A stretch of 7,041 bases of DNA from Alphaproteobacteria bacterium (GCA_003695135.1 RFIR01000169.1:1-7041), one strand, 5' to 3'. Positions 1 to 6,907 are shown, counted from the stretch's first letter. The notes: generated by a model not told the origin, from the letters alone. Numbers and translations: made by a program.

Positions 1-276
1 ATCGACCGGAAGCCCGAGATTGGACACGCCGTTGGCGAGCAAATAGCGGAACAGTTCGGGGGTGGCGGCGACATAGAGTTCGGATGCCGGCTTGAGGACT
101 GCCGTGTCCACCGCCTTGTTGAAGGCATGGATCGAGCGGTTTATATCCTCGTTGGGATCCGCGATCACCCGGCCTTCGCGCGGAAGCTCGGCACAGGCCG
201 CGACAGCGAACGTCACAAGGAGCAGGGCAAGGCGGTAAAGCGGGATGGGGCGCTGCATCAGCCTGGTGTTTCGCAT
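1..276 (-). CDS. mlaA: MlaA (VacJ) family outer-membrane lipoprotein, 5' part only
   Basis: This is the first 92 codons of a gene read on the minus strand and cut by the left edge of the window. MlaA is the outer-membrane lipoprotein of the Mla pathway, which removes mislocalised phospholipids from the outer leaflet and passes them to periplasmic MlaC. The N-terminus is a lipoprotein signal: basic residues, a hydrophobic stretch (LALLLVTFAVAAC, residues 16-28) and a lipobox VAAC with the acylated Cys at 28. It is followed by the family hallmarks DPNEDINR (40-47), AFNKAVD (51-57), LKPASELY (61-68) and P-E-L-F-R-Y-L-L-A-N (73-82) with NL at 87-88. The start is uncertain: ATG at 276 gives a 27-residue signal, and in-frame ATG at 258 gives 21. 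Neither has a good Shine-Dalgarno. It is divergent from the secretion operon. The family call is firm; the C-terminal two thirds are not visible. Confidence 0.88.
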   Translation of the reverse strand, partial: MRNTRLMQRPIPLYRLALLLVTFAVAACAELPREGRVIADPNEDINRSIHAFNKAVDTAVLKPASELYVAATPELFRYLLANGVSNLGLPVD

Positions 277-454
277 ATCCGGTGAACTATGCTATTGCTG
301 CCGGGGTTCAAGTCGGGATGAATCGAGTCTTGGCAGTACGGATCAAACCGCCTACTCCGTCGTTTGCAACACGAACGGCATTCACGAACACATAACGGTG
401 GCGCGAGCATGATCCAGACCCGAAACGACACAGGCGCCGGCGAAATCGACTGAC
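277..454. promoter_or_regulatory. Divergent intergenic region between mlaA and the secretion operon
   Basis: These 178 bases separate two divergent genes and so should hold both promoters, but I see no convincing -35/-10 pair on either strand. The nearest candidates have poor spacing: TTGCAA at 364-369 towards the right, and TTGAAC read leftwards near 307-312. The stretch is less GC-rich than the neighbouring coding DNA. A tiny open frame (ATG 409 to TGA 453) lies just before the first plus-strand gene. The regulatory role is inferred from position only. Confidence 0.4.
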
Positions 455-2221
455 ATGGCAAGAAAACCGCAATTCGGCACTGGTGCCGTCGAGCTTCGCG
501 CCGCCCTCAACGGCAGCAGGAAACTGCTGCTCGGTGTGGCGCTGTTCAGCTTCTTCGTGAATCTGCTGATGCTCACCGGTCCGCTCTACATGCTGCAGAT
601 CTACGACCGGGTGCTCTCGAGCCGCTCGGAAGCGACGCTGGTCGCAATCTCGGTTCTTGTCATTCTGCTCTACGCACTCTCGGGCGTGATGGATTACGCC
701 CGCGCCCGGGTGATGGCACGAATCGGGGCCAAGTTCCAGTCGCTTCTCGACCAGCGCGTGTTCGAGGCGATCCTGCGCCGCTCGATCTCGCCCGACGAAC
801 GGACCCGGCCCGCCACCGGCCTGCGCGACCTCGAATCGATCCAGCGGCTGTTCTCCTCGCCGGCGCTGTTTTCCTTCTTCGACATGCCGTGGACGCCGGT
901 CTTCGTGCTGATCCTGTTCCTGTTCCACTGGATCCTCGGCACCGCGGCGGTGATCGGCGGATCGCTGCTGATCTTCCTGACCTTCCTCAACCAGTGGATG
1001 TCCAGAAAACCGCTGGTCGAGGCCAATCAGGCAACGGCGGAGGCGGAGAATTTCGCGGAATCGCTCCGGCGCGAGGCCGAGCTGGTGCAGGGGCTGGGCA
1101 TGCGTGCCTCGGGGCTCGCCCGCTGGCGTGCACGCCGCGACAGCTCGCTGGCAGCGACGATCGAGGCGTCCGACACCTCCGGCACCATCTCCAACATCTC
1201 AAAGAGCTTCCGCTTCTTCCTGCAGTCGATGATGCTGGGGCTCGGCGCCTGGCTGGTGCTGCAGGGCCAGATGAGCCCGGGCATGATGATCGCGGGCTCC
1301 ATCCTGCTCGGCCGCGCGCTGGCGCCGATCGAGCAGGCGATCGCGCAATGGGCGCTGGTGCAGCGCGCGCGGCAGGGCTGGGTGCAGCTTTCGGAGCTGC
1401 TGGAAAAGACGCCGGTCGACCCGGTACGGACCGAGCTGCCGACCCCGCGCGCGATCCTGGAGGCCGAACAGATCACCGTGGTGCCGCCCGGCGAGAAGGT
1501 GGCGACGCTGCGCATGGTCAGCTTCCGCGTCGAGCCGGGTCAGGCGATGGGGGTGATCGGGGCATCGGGCGCGGGCAAGTCGACCCTGGCCAAGGTCATC
1601 ACCGGCATCTGGCGGCCGGCCTCGGGCACGGTCCGGCTCGACGGCGCCGCGCTCGATCACTATTCCAACGAGGCGCTCGGCCGCCATGTCGGCTATCTGC
1701 CGCAGGAGGTGGCGCTGTTCGATGCCACGGTGGCCGAGAACATCGCCCGGCTTTCGACCGAGCCCGATCCCGCCAAGGTGGTCGAGGCGGCCAAGAAGGC
1801 GGGCGCGCACGAGATGATCCTCAAGCTGCCGAAGGGCTATGACACGCGCGTGACCACCGGCGGCGGGCGGCTGTCGGGCGGGCAGCGCCAGCGCATCGGC
1901 CTGGCCCGGGCGATGTACGGCAACCCGGTGATCCTTGTGCTCGACGAGCCCAACTCGAATCTCGACGCGCAGGGCTCGGAGGCGCTCAACCGGGCGATCA
2001 AGACGATGAAGGGCGAAGGCAAGGCGGTGATCATCATGGCGCACCGGCCCGGCGCGATCACCATGTGCGACACGCTCCTGCTGCTCGATGGCGGCATGCG
2101 GCGCGCCTTCGGGCCGCGCGACGAGGTGCTGCGCGAGCATCTGAAGAACTACGAACAGGTTGCCGGGGCGATCGGCAGCGAGGCCAGACCGCCGGCACCG
2201 GCGGCGGAGGTGCCGTCATGA
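455..2221 (+). CDS. Type I secretion system permease/ATPase (PrtD/HlyB-type ABC transporter)
   Basis: This 588-residue protein is a half-size ABC exporter with the membrane domain fused to the ATPase, the energising inner-membrane part of a type I secretion system. The N-terminal domain has hydrophobic spans at about 24-47, 61-79, 146-178 (two spans) and 253-290. The ATPase domain begins near 335. It has Walker A GASGAGKST (369-377), Q-loop Gln417 in GYLPQEVALFD, signature LSGGQRQR (473-480), Walker B ILVLDE (493-498) with the putative catalytic Glu498, D-loop SNLD (501-504) and H-loop His530. All motifs look intact. There is no N-terminal C39 peptidase domain, so this is the PrtD subtype, which exports proteins with an uncleaved C-terminal signal rather than double-glycine leader peptides. 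Length matches the PrtD family. ATG 455 is the only reasonable start, although its Shine-Dalgarno is poor. The gene overlaps the adaptor gene by ATGA. The substrate is not identifiable here. Confidence 0.93.
   Translation: MARKPQFGTGAVELRAALNGSRKLLLGVALFSFFVNLLMLTGPLYMLQIYDRVLSSRSEATLVAISVLVILLYALSGVMDYARARVMARIGAKFQSLLDQRVFEAILRRSISPDERTRPATGLRDLESIQRLFSSPALFSFFDMPWTPVFVLILFLFHWILGTAAVIGGSLLIFLTFLNQWMSRKPLVEANQATAEAENFAESLRREAELVQGLGMRASGLARWRARRDSSLAATIEASDTSGTISNISKSFRFFLQSMMLGLGAWLVLQGQMSPGMMIAGSILLGRALAPIEQAIAQWALVQRARQGWVQLSELLEKTPVDPVRTELPTPRAILEAEQITVVPPGEKVATLRMVSFRVEPGQAMGVIGASGAGKSTLAKVITGIWRPASGTVRLDGAALDHYSNEALGRHVGYLPQEVALFDATVAENIARLSTEPDPAKVVEAAKKAGAHEMILKLPKGYDTRVTTGGGRLSGGQRQRIGLARAMYGNPVILVLDEPNSNLDAQGSEALNRAIKTMKGEGKAVIIMAHRPGAITMCDTLLLLDGGMRRAFGPRDEVLREHLKNYEQVAGAIGSEARPPAPAAEVPS
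2206..2210 (+). promoter_or_regulatory. Shine-Dalgarno site that fixes the start of the adaptor gene
   Basis: GGAGG lies 7 bases before ATG 2218, inside the last codons of the ABC transporter gene. It supports a start at 2218 with translational coupling through the ATGA overlap. It argues against the longer in-frame opening from ATG 2065, which would overlap the ATPase gene by more than 150 bases. Confidence 0.75.
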
Positions 2222-3774
2222 GCAGCGAGACCGGCCCGCAGCCGCCGGCGCCGCCCCCGCTGGAAAAGCGGCGCCCGGCGCGGGAGCCCAAGGCGATGCC
2301 GGATGCCGCGCCGCAGGCGCGCCCGGTGCAGAAGCGCCGGCCGGACGCGGCCGTGAAGCCGGCCGAGCCGACGAAGGCGACGCTCGGCGCGCTCAATCTT
2401 GCCAAGGCCAAGGCGCCGGCCAAACCGCCGCGGCCGAAGCGTGGCAGGGCCGCCGCCGCCCCGCCGCGCAAGCCCCCCGCGGATCCGCGCTGGAGCGCGA
2501 CGCGCCCGATGCTGATCGGCATGATCGGCGTGATCGGGCTGGTGCTCGGCTTCGGGGTCTGGGGGTCCACCGCCTCGATCTCCGGCGCCGTTGTCGCGCC
2601 GGGCCGGGTCGAGGTCGAGGCCAAGCGTCAGGTGATCCAGCATCCCGATGGCGGCGTGGTGGGCGAGATCCTGGTCAAGGACGGCGATCTGGTCGAGGCG
2701 GGCGACGTGCTGCTGCGGCTTGACGACAAGCTGCTGCGCTCCGAGCTCAACATCATCGAGGGCCAGCTCTTCGAGCTGCTCGCCCGCGGGGCGCGGCTGC
2801 GGGCCGAGCGCGACGGCAAGACGGAGATCACCTTCGACAAGGAGCTGACCGATCTCGCCGCCACCCGCCCGGACGTGCAGGACTATATCGACGGCCAGAA
2901 GCGGCTGTTCGCCGCCCGCCGCGAGACGCGCGAGCGCGAGACCGCGCAGCTGCGCGAGCGCCAGGTGCAGATCGAGAAGCAGGTCGAGGGCATCATCGCC
3001 CAGCAGAAGGCGATGACCAGCCAGCTGGAGCTGATCGACAAGGAGCTGGTCGACCAGCAGTCGCTTCTCGACAAGCAGCTCGCCCAGGCCAGCCGGGTGC
3101 TGGCCCTGCAGCGCGAGAAGGCGCGCCTGCAGGGGCAGGTGGGCGAGCTGACGGCGCAGGAAGCCCAGGCCCGCGGACGCATCGCCGAGATCGAGATCCA
3201 GATCCTCAAGATCGGCACCGACATGCGCGAGGAGGCGATCACCACCCTGCGTGACCTGGAATTCCGCGAGGTCGAGCTGCGGCAGCGCCGGCTTTCGACG
3301 CTGGAAAAGCTGTCGCGGCTGGAAATCCGATCGCCCGTGAAGGGCAAGATCTACGGCAATACCGTCTTCGCGATCCGGTCCGTGGTGCGCCCGGCCGAAC
3401 CGATCATGTACATCGTTCCGGTGGAAAGCCAGCTGGTGATCTCCACCCGGGTCGAGCCGATCCATATCGACGAGGTGCATGTCGGCCAGGAGGCGGTGCT
3501 GCGCTTCTCGGCCTTCAATTCGCGCTACACCCCCGAGATAAAGGGCAAGGTGGTCCAGGTCTCCGCCGATGCCTTCGTCGACGAGGCACGCGGCTATTCC
3601 TACTACACTGCCGAGGTCGAACCCGAGCCGGGTGAGATGGAAAAGCTCGCCGACCGGGAGCTTCTGCCCGGCATGCCGGTCGAGGCGTTCATCCAGACCG
3701 GCGAGCGCAGCGCACTCAACTACATCATCCGGCCGATGATGGATTACTTCAACAAGGCGATGCGCGAGGAATAG
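2218..3774 (+). CDS. HlyD/PrtE-type periplasmic adaptor of the type I secretion system
   Basis: This 518-residue membrane fusion protein would bridge the inner-membrane ABC transporter and a TolC-like outer-membrane channel. Domain order is as follows. A cytoplasmic N-terminal tail (1-96) is very rich in Pro, Ala, Lys and Arg. A single membrane span covers about 98-116. The first lipoyl half is at about 135-170 (VIQHPDGGVVGEILVKDGD), and a long Gln/Glu/Arg/Leu-rich coiled-coil hairpin follows at about 172-365. The second lipoyl half starts at EIRSPVKGKIYG (369-380). The beta-barrel and membrane-proximal region runs to about 497, with the family ending GMPVEAFIQTGERSALNYIIRP (485-506). Typical PrtE-like adaptors are about 430-450 residues, so the excess here is the N-terminal tail. 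The start ATG 2218 overlaps the upstream stop and has a good GGAGG site. It is a clear partner of the preceding gene. Confidence 0.93.
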   Translation: MSSETGPQPPAPPPLEKRRPAREPKAMPDAAPQARPVQKRRPDAAVKPAEPTKATLGALNLAKAKAPAKPPRPKRGRAAAAPPRKPPADPRWSATRPMLIGMIGVIGLVLGFGVWGSTASISGAVVAPGRVEVEAKRQVIQHPDGGVVGEILVKDGDLVEAGDVLLRLDDKLLRSELNIIEGQLFELLARGARLRAERDGKTEITFDKELTDLAATRPDVQDYIDGQKRLFAARRETRERETAQLRERQVQIEKQVEGIIAQQKAMTSQLELIDKELVDQQSLLDKQLAQASRVLALQREKARLQGQVGELTAQEAQARGRIAEIEIQILKIGTDMREEAITTLRDLEFREVELRQRRLSTLEKLSRLEIRSPVKGKIYGNTVFAIRSVVRPAEPIMYIVPVESQLVISTRVEPIHIDEVHVGQEAVLRFSAFNSRYTPEIKGKVVQVSADAFVDEARGYSYYTAEVEPEPGEMEKLADRELLPGMPVEAFIQTGERSALNYIIRPMMDYFNKAMREE

Positions 3775-3800
3775 CGGCGCCGTTTCAGGGGGACGGGATC

Positions 3801-4262
3801 ATGGCGGATTACCTGGGCCGACTGGCCGAGCTGGGGCTGAAACTGCCCGAGGCGCCGGCTCCGGCGGCGAATTACGTGCCCTATGTGATTGCAGGCAGCA
3901 TGGTCTACATCTCCGGTCAGGTGGCGCGCAACGAACGCGGCTTCATCACTGGCAAGCTGGGCGCCGACATGAGCGTGGCCGAGGGCCAGGAGGCGGCGAA
4001 GAGCTGCGCGCTGGCGCTGATCGCCCAGCTGCGCGCGGCCTGCGGCGGCGATCTCTCGCGGCTGGTACAGGTGGTCAAGCTGACCGGTTTCGTCGCCGCG
4101 ACCCCCGACTTCACTGAACATCCCACGGTGATCAACGGCGCCTCGGACATCATGGTGGCGGTGTTCGGCGATCGTGGCCGCCACGCGCGCGCCGCGGTGG
4201 GCTGCGTCTCGCTGCCGCTCGGCGTGGCGGTGGAGGTCGAGGGCATCTTCCGCATCACCTGA
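3801..4262 (+). CDS. RidA/YjgF/UK114 family protein (long variant)
   Basis: This 153-residue protein has the Rid fold. Archetypal RidA hydrolyses reactive enamines/imines such as 2-aminoacrylate, released by PLP enzymes, in the cytoplasm. Visible hallmarks are VYISGQ (35-40), the central strand VVKLTGFV (91-98), an N-G-A-S helix start near 112, and the C-terminal block HARAAVGCVSLP...VEVEGIF (128-150). Arg130 aligns by the spacing A-R-x-x-V-x-x-x-x-L-P with the catalytic Arg105 of E. coli RidA, and Glu147 with its Glu120. Deaminase chemistry is therefore possible. At 153 residues it is longer than archetypal RidA (about 128) and belongs to the longer bacterial YjgF-like group whose substrates are poorly known. 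ATG 3801 is preceded by AGGGGGA at 3787-3793, a good ribosome binding site. It starts 26 bases after the adaptor gene. Confidence 0.88.
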   Translation: MADYLGRLAELGLKLPEAPAPAANYVPYVIAGSMVYISGQVARNERGFITGKLGADMSVAEGQEAAKSCALALIAQLRAACGGDLSRLVQVVKLTGFVAATPDFTEHPTVINGASDIMVAVFGDRGRHARAAVGCVSLPLGVAVEVEGIFRIT

Positions 4263-4282
4263 GCCGGATCGGGGAGGGCGCA

Positions 4283-5044
4283 ATGCCCGCATTGCCACCG
4301 GGCTTCACCGCCCGTTCCTTCGCCCATCGCGGCCTGCATGATAGAGGGGCCGGGCGGATCGAGAACAGCCGCGCCGCCTGCCGCGCCGCCATCGCGGCCG
4401 GTTTCGGCATCGAGATCGACCTGCAGCTTTCCGCCGATGGCGAGGCGATGGTGTTCCATGACGACGATCTCGACCGGCTGACGCCCGAGACCGGACCGGT
4501 GCGGGCGCGCGCGGCGCAGGCGCTGTCCCATATCCCGCTGAAAGGCGGCGGTGAGACCGTCCCGACGCTCGCCGAGATCCTCGATCTGGTGGCCGGCCGG
4601 GTGCCGCTCCTGATCGAGATCAAGGATCAGGACGGCGCGCTCGGACCCGATATCGGCCCGCTGGAGGCGCGAACGGCCGAGCTCCTGCGCGATTATGCCG
4701 GCCCCGTCGCGGTGATGTCGTTCAACCCCCACTCCATCGCCCGCATGGCGCAGGAGGCCCCGCGGATCCCGCGCGGGCTGGTCACCGAGCCGATGCGCGC
4801 CGAGCACTGGCCAGGCATCGCACCCGAGCGCCTTGCCGCGCTGGGACGGATCGCGGATTTCGACCGGGTCGGGGCGAGCTTCGTCTCGCATTACTTCCGC
4901 GCCCTTGCCATCCCGCCGATCGCGGCGCTGAAGGCGCGCGGGGTGCCGGTGCTGTGCTGGACGGTGCGCAGCCCCGCCGAGGCGGAAGAGGCATGGCAAA
5001 TCGCCGACGCCATCACCTTCGAAAACTTCCGGCCCGGGCATTGA
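4283..5044 (+). CDS. Glycerophosphodiester phosphodiesterase (GDPD/UgpQ family)
   Basis: This 253-residue enzyme is predicted to hydrolyse glycerophosphodiesters, the deacylation products of phospholipids, to sn-glycerol 3-phosphate and an alcohol, using a divalent metal. The catalytic and metal motifs of a GDPD TIM barrel are present in order: FAHRG (13-17, catalytic His15), E27-N28-S, GIEIDLQLSADGEAMVFHD (43-60, metal ligands Glu44 and Asp46, second His59), PTLAEIL (94-100), LLIEIKD (109-115), MSFNPHSI (145-152) and VLCWTV (223-228). There is no signal peptide, so it should be cytoplasmic like UgpQ, unlike the secreted GlpQ. ATG 4283 has a strong GGGGAGGG site at 4271-4278. The gene lies 20 bases after the RidA-like gene. 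The last codons run into a perfect inverted repeat that covers the stop codon. Substrate specificity cannot be read from the sequence. Confidence 0.92.
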   Translation: MPALPPGFTARSFAHRGLHDRGAGRIENSRAACRAAIAAGFGIEIDLQLSADGEAMVFHDDDLDRLTPETGPVRARAAQALSHIPLKGGGETVPTLAEILDLVAGRVPLLIEIKDQDGALGPDIGPLEARTAELLRDYAGPVAVMSFNPHSIARMAQEAPRIPRGLVTEPMRAEHWPGIAPERLAALGRIADFDRVGASFVSHYFRALAIPPIAALKARGVPVLCWTVRSPAEAEEAWQIADAITFENFRPGH

Positions 5045-5055
5045 TCTGCCCGGGC
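5032..5055 (+). other. Perfect 9-bp inverted repeat at the GDPD/COG3146 junction
   Basis: GCCCGGGCA (5032-5040), a 6-base loop TTGATC (5041-5046) and TGCCCGGGC (5047-5055) form a very GC-rich hairpin. The GDPD stop codon (TGA 5042-5044) lies in the loop. No T-tract follows (the next bases are AAACC), so it is not a standard intrinsic terminator. It could stabilise the upstream mRNA 3' end, act as a weak or Rho-assisted pause, or limit ribosome access to the next gene, which starts 12-21 bases downstream and has no evident Shine-Dalgarno. The structure is seen; the function is inferred. Confidence 0.6.
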
Positions 5056-5075
5056 AAACCGCCAACTTGACTGCC

Positions 5076-6263
5076 ATGGACGGATCGCCCGCCATCGAGG
5101 TCGTCACCCTGCCCCGCATCGAGGCCATCGCGGCCGCGGAATGGGATGGCTGCGCCTGTCCCGAGGCGGCATCGGGCCGGCCGGTCGATCCCTTCACCAC
5201 CCATCGCTTTCTCGCCGCGCTGGAACGCTCCGGCTCGGTCTCGGCGCGGGCCGGCTGGCAGCCGATGCATCTGGCCGCGCGGCTGGAGGGGCGGCTGATC
5301 GGCGTCATGCCGCTCTATGTCAAGAGCCACAGCCAGGGCGAGTACATCTTCGACCATGGCTGGGCCCATGCCTATGAGCGCGCCGGCGGCGACTATTATC
5401 CCAAGCTGCAATCGGCGGTGCCGTTCACGCCCGCCACCGGGCGCCGCTTCCTCGTCGCCCCGGGCGAGACCGCGGACATCGCCCGCGCCGCGCTGGCCGA
5501 GGCCGCGATCACGCTCGCGCGGCGCAACCGGCTGTCCTCGCTGCATGTCACCTTCTGTACCGAAGAGGAGGCCCGGGCGGGCGCGGCGCTGGGGCTGATG
5601 CGACGCACCACCCAGCAGTTTCACTGGGAAAACCGCGGCTATGGCGATTTCGACGCCTTTCTCGCCGATCTCTCCTCGCGCAAGCGCAAGAACATCCGCA
5701 AGGAACGCGCAACGGCACAACAGGCGGGCGAGATCATCGCGCTGACCGGCGCGGCGCTGCAGCCCGAACACTGGGATGCGTTCTGGCAGTTCTACCAGGA
5801 TACCGGCGGCCGCAAATGGGGCCGGCCGTACCTGACCCGCGGCTTCTTCGACGAGGTCCAGCGCCACATGCGCGAGGATGCGCTCTTGGTGCTGTGCCTG
5901 CGCCGCGGCCGGCCCGTCGCCGGGGCGCTCAACTTCATCGGCCGCGAGACACTCTACGGCCGCTACTGGGGCTGCATCGAGGATCATCCCTGCCTGCATT
6001 TCGAGCTCTGCTACTACCAGGCCATCGACTGGGCGATCCGGCACGGGCTGAAGCGGGTCGAGGCCGGTGCCCAGGGAGAACACAAGCTTGCCCGCGGCTA
6101 TCTGCCGGTCGAGATCCATTCGCTGCACTGGATCGCCGATCCCGGCTTCCGCGACGCCGTCGCCCGCTATCTGGAGGCCGAGCGCGAGGCGGTCGATCGC
6201 GAGATCGAGGTGCTGACCGAATACGGGCCGTTCCGCCGGGGCGAACAGCAGGAATGGCAGTAA
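5076..6263 (+). CDS. COG3146 family protein (DUF482, FemAB-like, GNAT-fold)
   Basis: This 395-residue protein belongs to the FemAB-like/DUF482 family, often annotated as GNAT-family N-acetyltransferase or 'peptidoglycan biosynthesis protein'. Its reaction is not established. Recognisable blocks (numbered from ATG 5076) are P-L-Y-V-K-S-H-S-Q-G-E-Y-I-F-D (79-93), DYYPKLQ (106-112), a basic stretch SSRKRKNIRKER (200-211), DTGGRKWGRPYLTR (242-255), GALNFIG (283-289), and EAGAQGEHKLARGYLP (329-344), the most diagnostic motif. The middle and C-terminal parts resemble the paired GNAT-like domains of Fem proteins, which transfer amino acids from aminoacyl-tRNA to cell-wall precursors. Whether this protein does so is unknown. 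There is no signal peptide or membrane span. The start is uncertain: ATG 5076 was chosen, and TTG 5067 in the same frame adds three residues. Neither has a good ribosome binding site, which suggests coupling to the GDPD gene. Confidence 0.88.
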   Translation: MDGSPAIEVVTLPRIEAIAAAEWDGCACPEAASGRPVDPFTTHRFLAALERSGSVSARAGWQPMHLAARLEGRLIGVMPLYVKSHSQGEYIFDHGWAHAYERAGGDYYPKLQSAVPFTPATGRRFLVAPGETADIARAALAEAAITLARRNRLSSLHVTFCTEEEARAGAALGLMRRTTQQFHWENRGYGDFDAFLADLSSRKRKNIRKERATAQQAGEIIALTGAALQPEHWDAFWQFYQDTGGRKWGRPYLTRGFFDEVQRHMREDALLVLCLRRGRPVAGALNFIGRETLYGRYWGCIEDHPCLHFELCYYQAIDWAIRHGLKRVEAGAQGEHKLARGYLPVEIHSLHWIADPGFRDAVARYLEAEREAVDREIEVLTEYGPFRRGEQQEWQ

Positions 6264-6768
6264 GGGGAGGGCACGGCGCGCAGCCTGGCCCGACCGTGCT
6301 CCGACCCGGTGCCGTGCGGACACCCGCCCTCCGGCGGGCGGGCCGCGTGGATCGGAGCAGGAGCGTCGTGTTCGGGTGCAGACCGAGCCGGGAGCTGGCC
6401 TGCCGCCAGGAATCGCACCGGGAATTCTCGTGTCCGGTCCAGTAATCCCAGCTGCCCTGATCACTGCCCGCTGCCCGGCTTCGTGCCGTGGGCGAGGTGA
6501 TGGTGTCGGGGTCGTTGGCGCGGACGATCCGGGCCGCACGGCCCCGACAGATGATCGCCCGGCAGCCGTCAGGGCGCGTTCCCTCGCGCGCGATCAACCG
6601 GCAGGCACCGGGTGCGTTACGCCGAGCTGAAGGCGAATGCGCGATACGGCCAGACGAAAATCCTCGCGCAGGTGCAATGATTGGAATGCCCCTGCAATAC
6701 ATGGATGCAGGCGGACTCTCGAATAACACAAGGCTTTGCAGGGATCATGGTTGAGCGCCCGTAAATAG
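6264..6768. other. About 505 bases without a convincing gene
   Basis: No open frame here has a plausible start, a ribosome binding site and a recognisable product. The open frames crossing it are continuations of antisense or out-of-frame shadows of the COG3146 gene. GGGGAGGG (6264-6271) directly follows the TAA stop but leads to no nearby start codon. Short inverted repeats GCACGGC/GCCGTGC (6271-6277 and 6311-6317) and CCCGCC/GGCGGG (6323-6328 and 6333-6338) could form GC-rich hairpins ending the operon transcript, but no T-run follows them. A plus-strand frame ending at TGA 6678-6680 reads protein-like over its last 20 or so codons (YAELKANARYGQTKIL) but has no start, so it may be a decayed gene end. 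Confidence 0.5.
6323..6338 (+). terminator. Possible GC-rich hairpin at the operon end (weak)
   Basis: CCCGCC and GGCGGG with a 4-base loop form a short stable stem about 60 bases after the last stop codon. There is no U-tract, so it is at best a Rho-assisted or 3'-protecting structure. It is offered only because an operon end is expected here. Confidence 0.25.
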
Positions 6769-6790
6769 AAGAGACCCCTGCGAAACTCCG
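6769..6790 (+). repeat. Left terminal inverted repeat of the MITE-like element
   Basis: This 22-base repeat reads AAGAGACCCCTGC, then GAAA, then CTCCG. It pairs with 6966-6987 on the opposite strand with one mismatch (G at 6782). Confidence 0.8.
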
Positions 6791-6867
6791 CTGGCCAGAC
6801 CCCGTCGCTTCGCCTGGACGGAGGCGAAATGCGGCGCCGGTCATGTTTTGATTATTTTCACCCTTGA

Positions 6868-6907
6868 TTGATAAATATTGATTAGGGAATTATTTTCCAA
6901 TTACTAT
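6868..6907 (+). promoter_or_regulatory. Possible sigma-70-like promoters inside the AT-rich centre of the element
   Basis: Two overlapping rightward candidates are seen: TTGATA (6868-6873) with a 17-base spacer to TATTTT (6891-6896), and TTGATT (6878-6883) with an 18-base spacer to TACTAT (6902-6907). Any AT-rich stretch produces promoter-like matches, so this is suggestive only. If real, transcription would run out of the element towards the right edge of the window. Confidence 0.25.

Noticed and set aside
889..1842. A plus-strand open frame of 317 codons inside the ABC transporter gene.
   Set aside because: It is an out-of-frame shadow with Gly/Arg/Ala-rich composition and no motifs, while the overlapping frame carries every ABC ATPase motif.
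1199..2140. Long minus-strand frames (also 2149-3480 and 3917-5308) opposite the plus-strand genes.
   Set aside because: These are shadow frames caused by G/C-ending codons. They have no recognisable domains and overlap well-supported genes completely.
2065..2217. An in-frame upstream extension of the adaptor gene from ATG 2065.
   Set aside because: It would overlap the ABC transporter by over 150 bases. ATG 2218 has a well-placed GGAGG and the common ATGA overlap.
5013..6539. A 508-codon minus-strand open frame opposite the COG3146 gene.
   Set aside because: It is antisense to a gene with clear family motifs. Its translation is low-complexity Arg/Ala/Gly/Pro typical of the reverse frame of GC-rich coding DNA.
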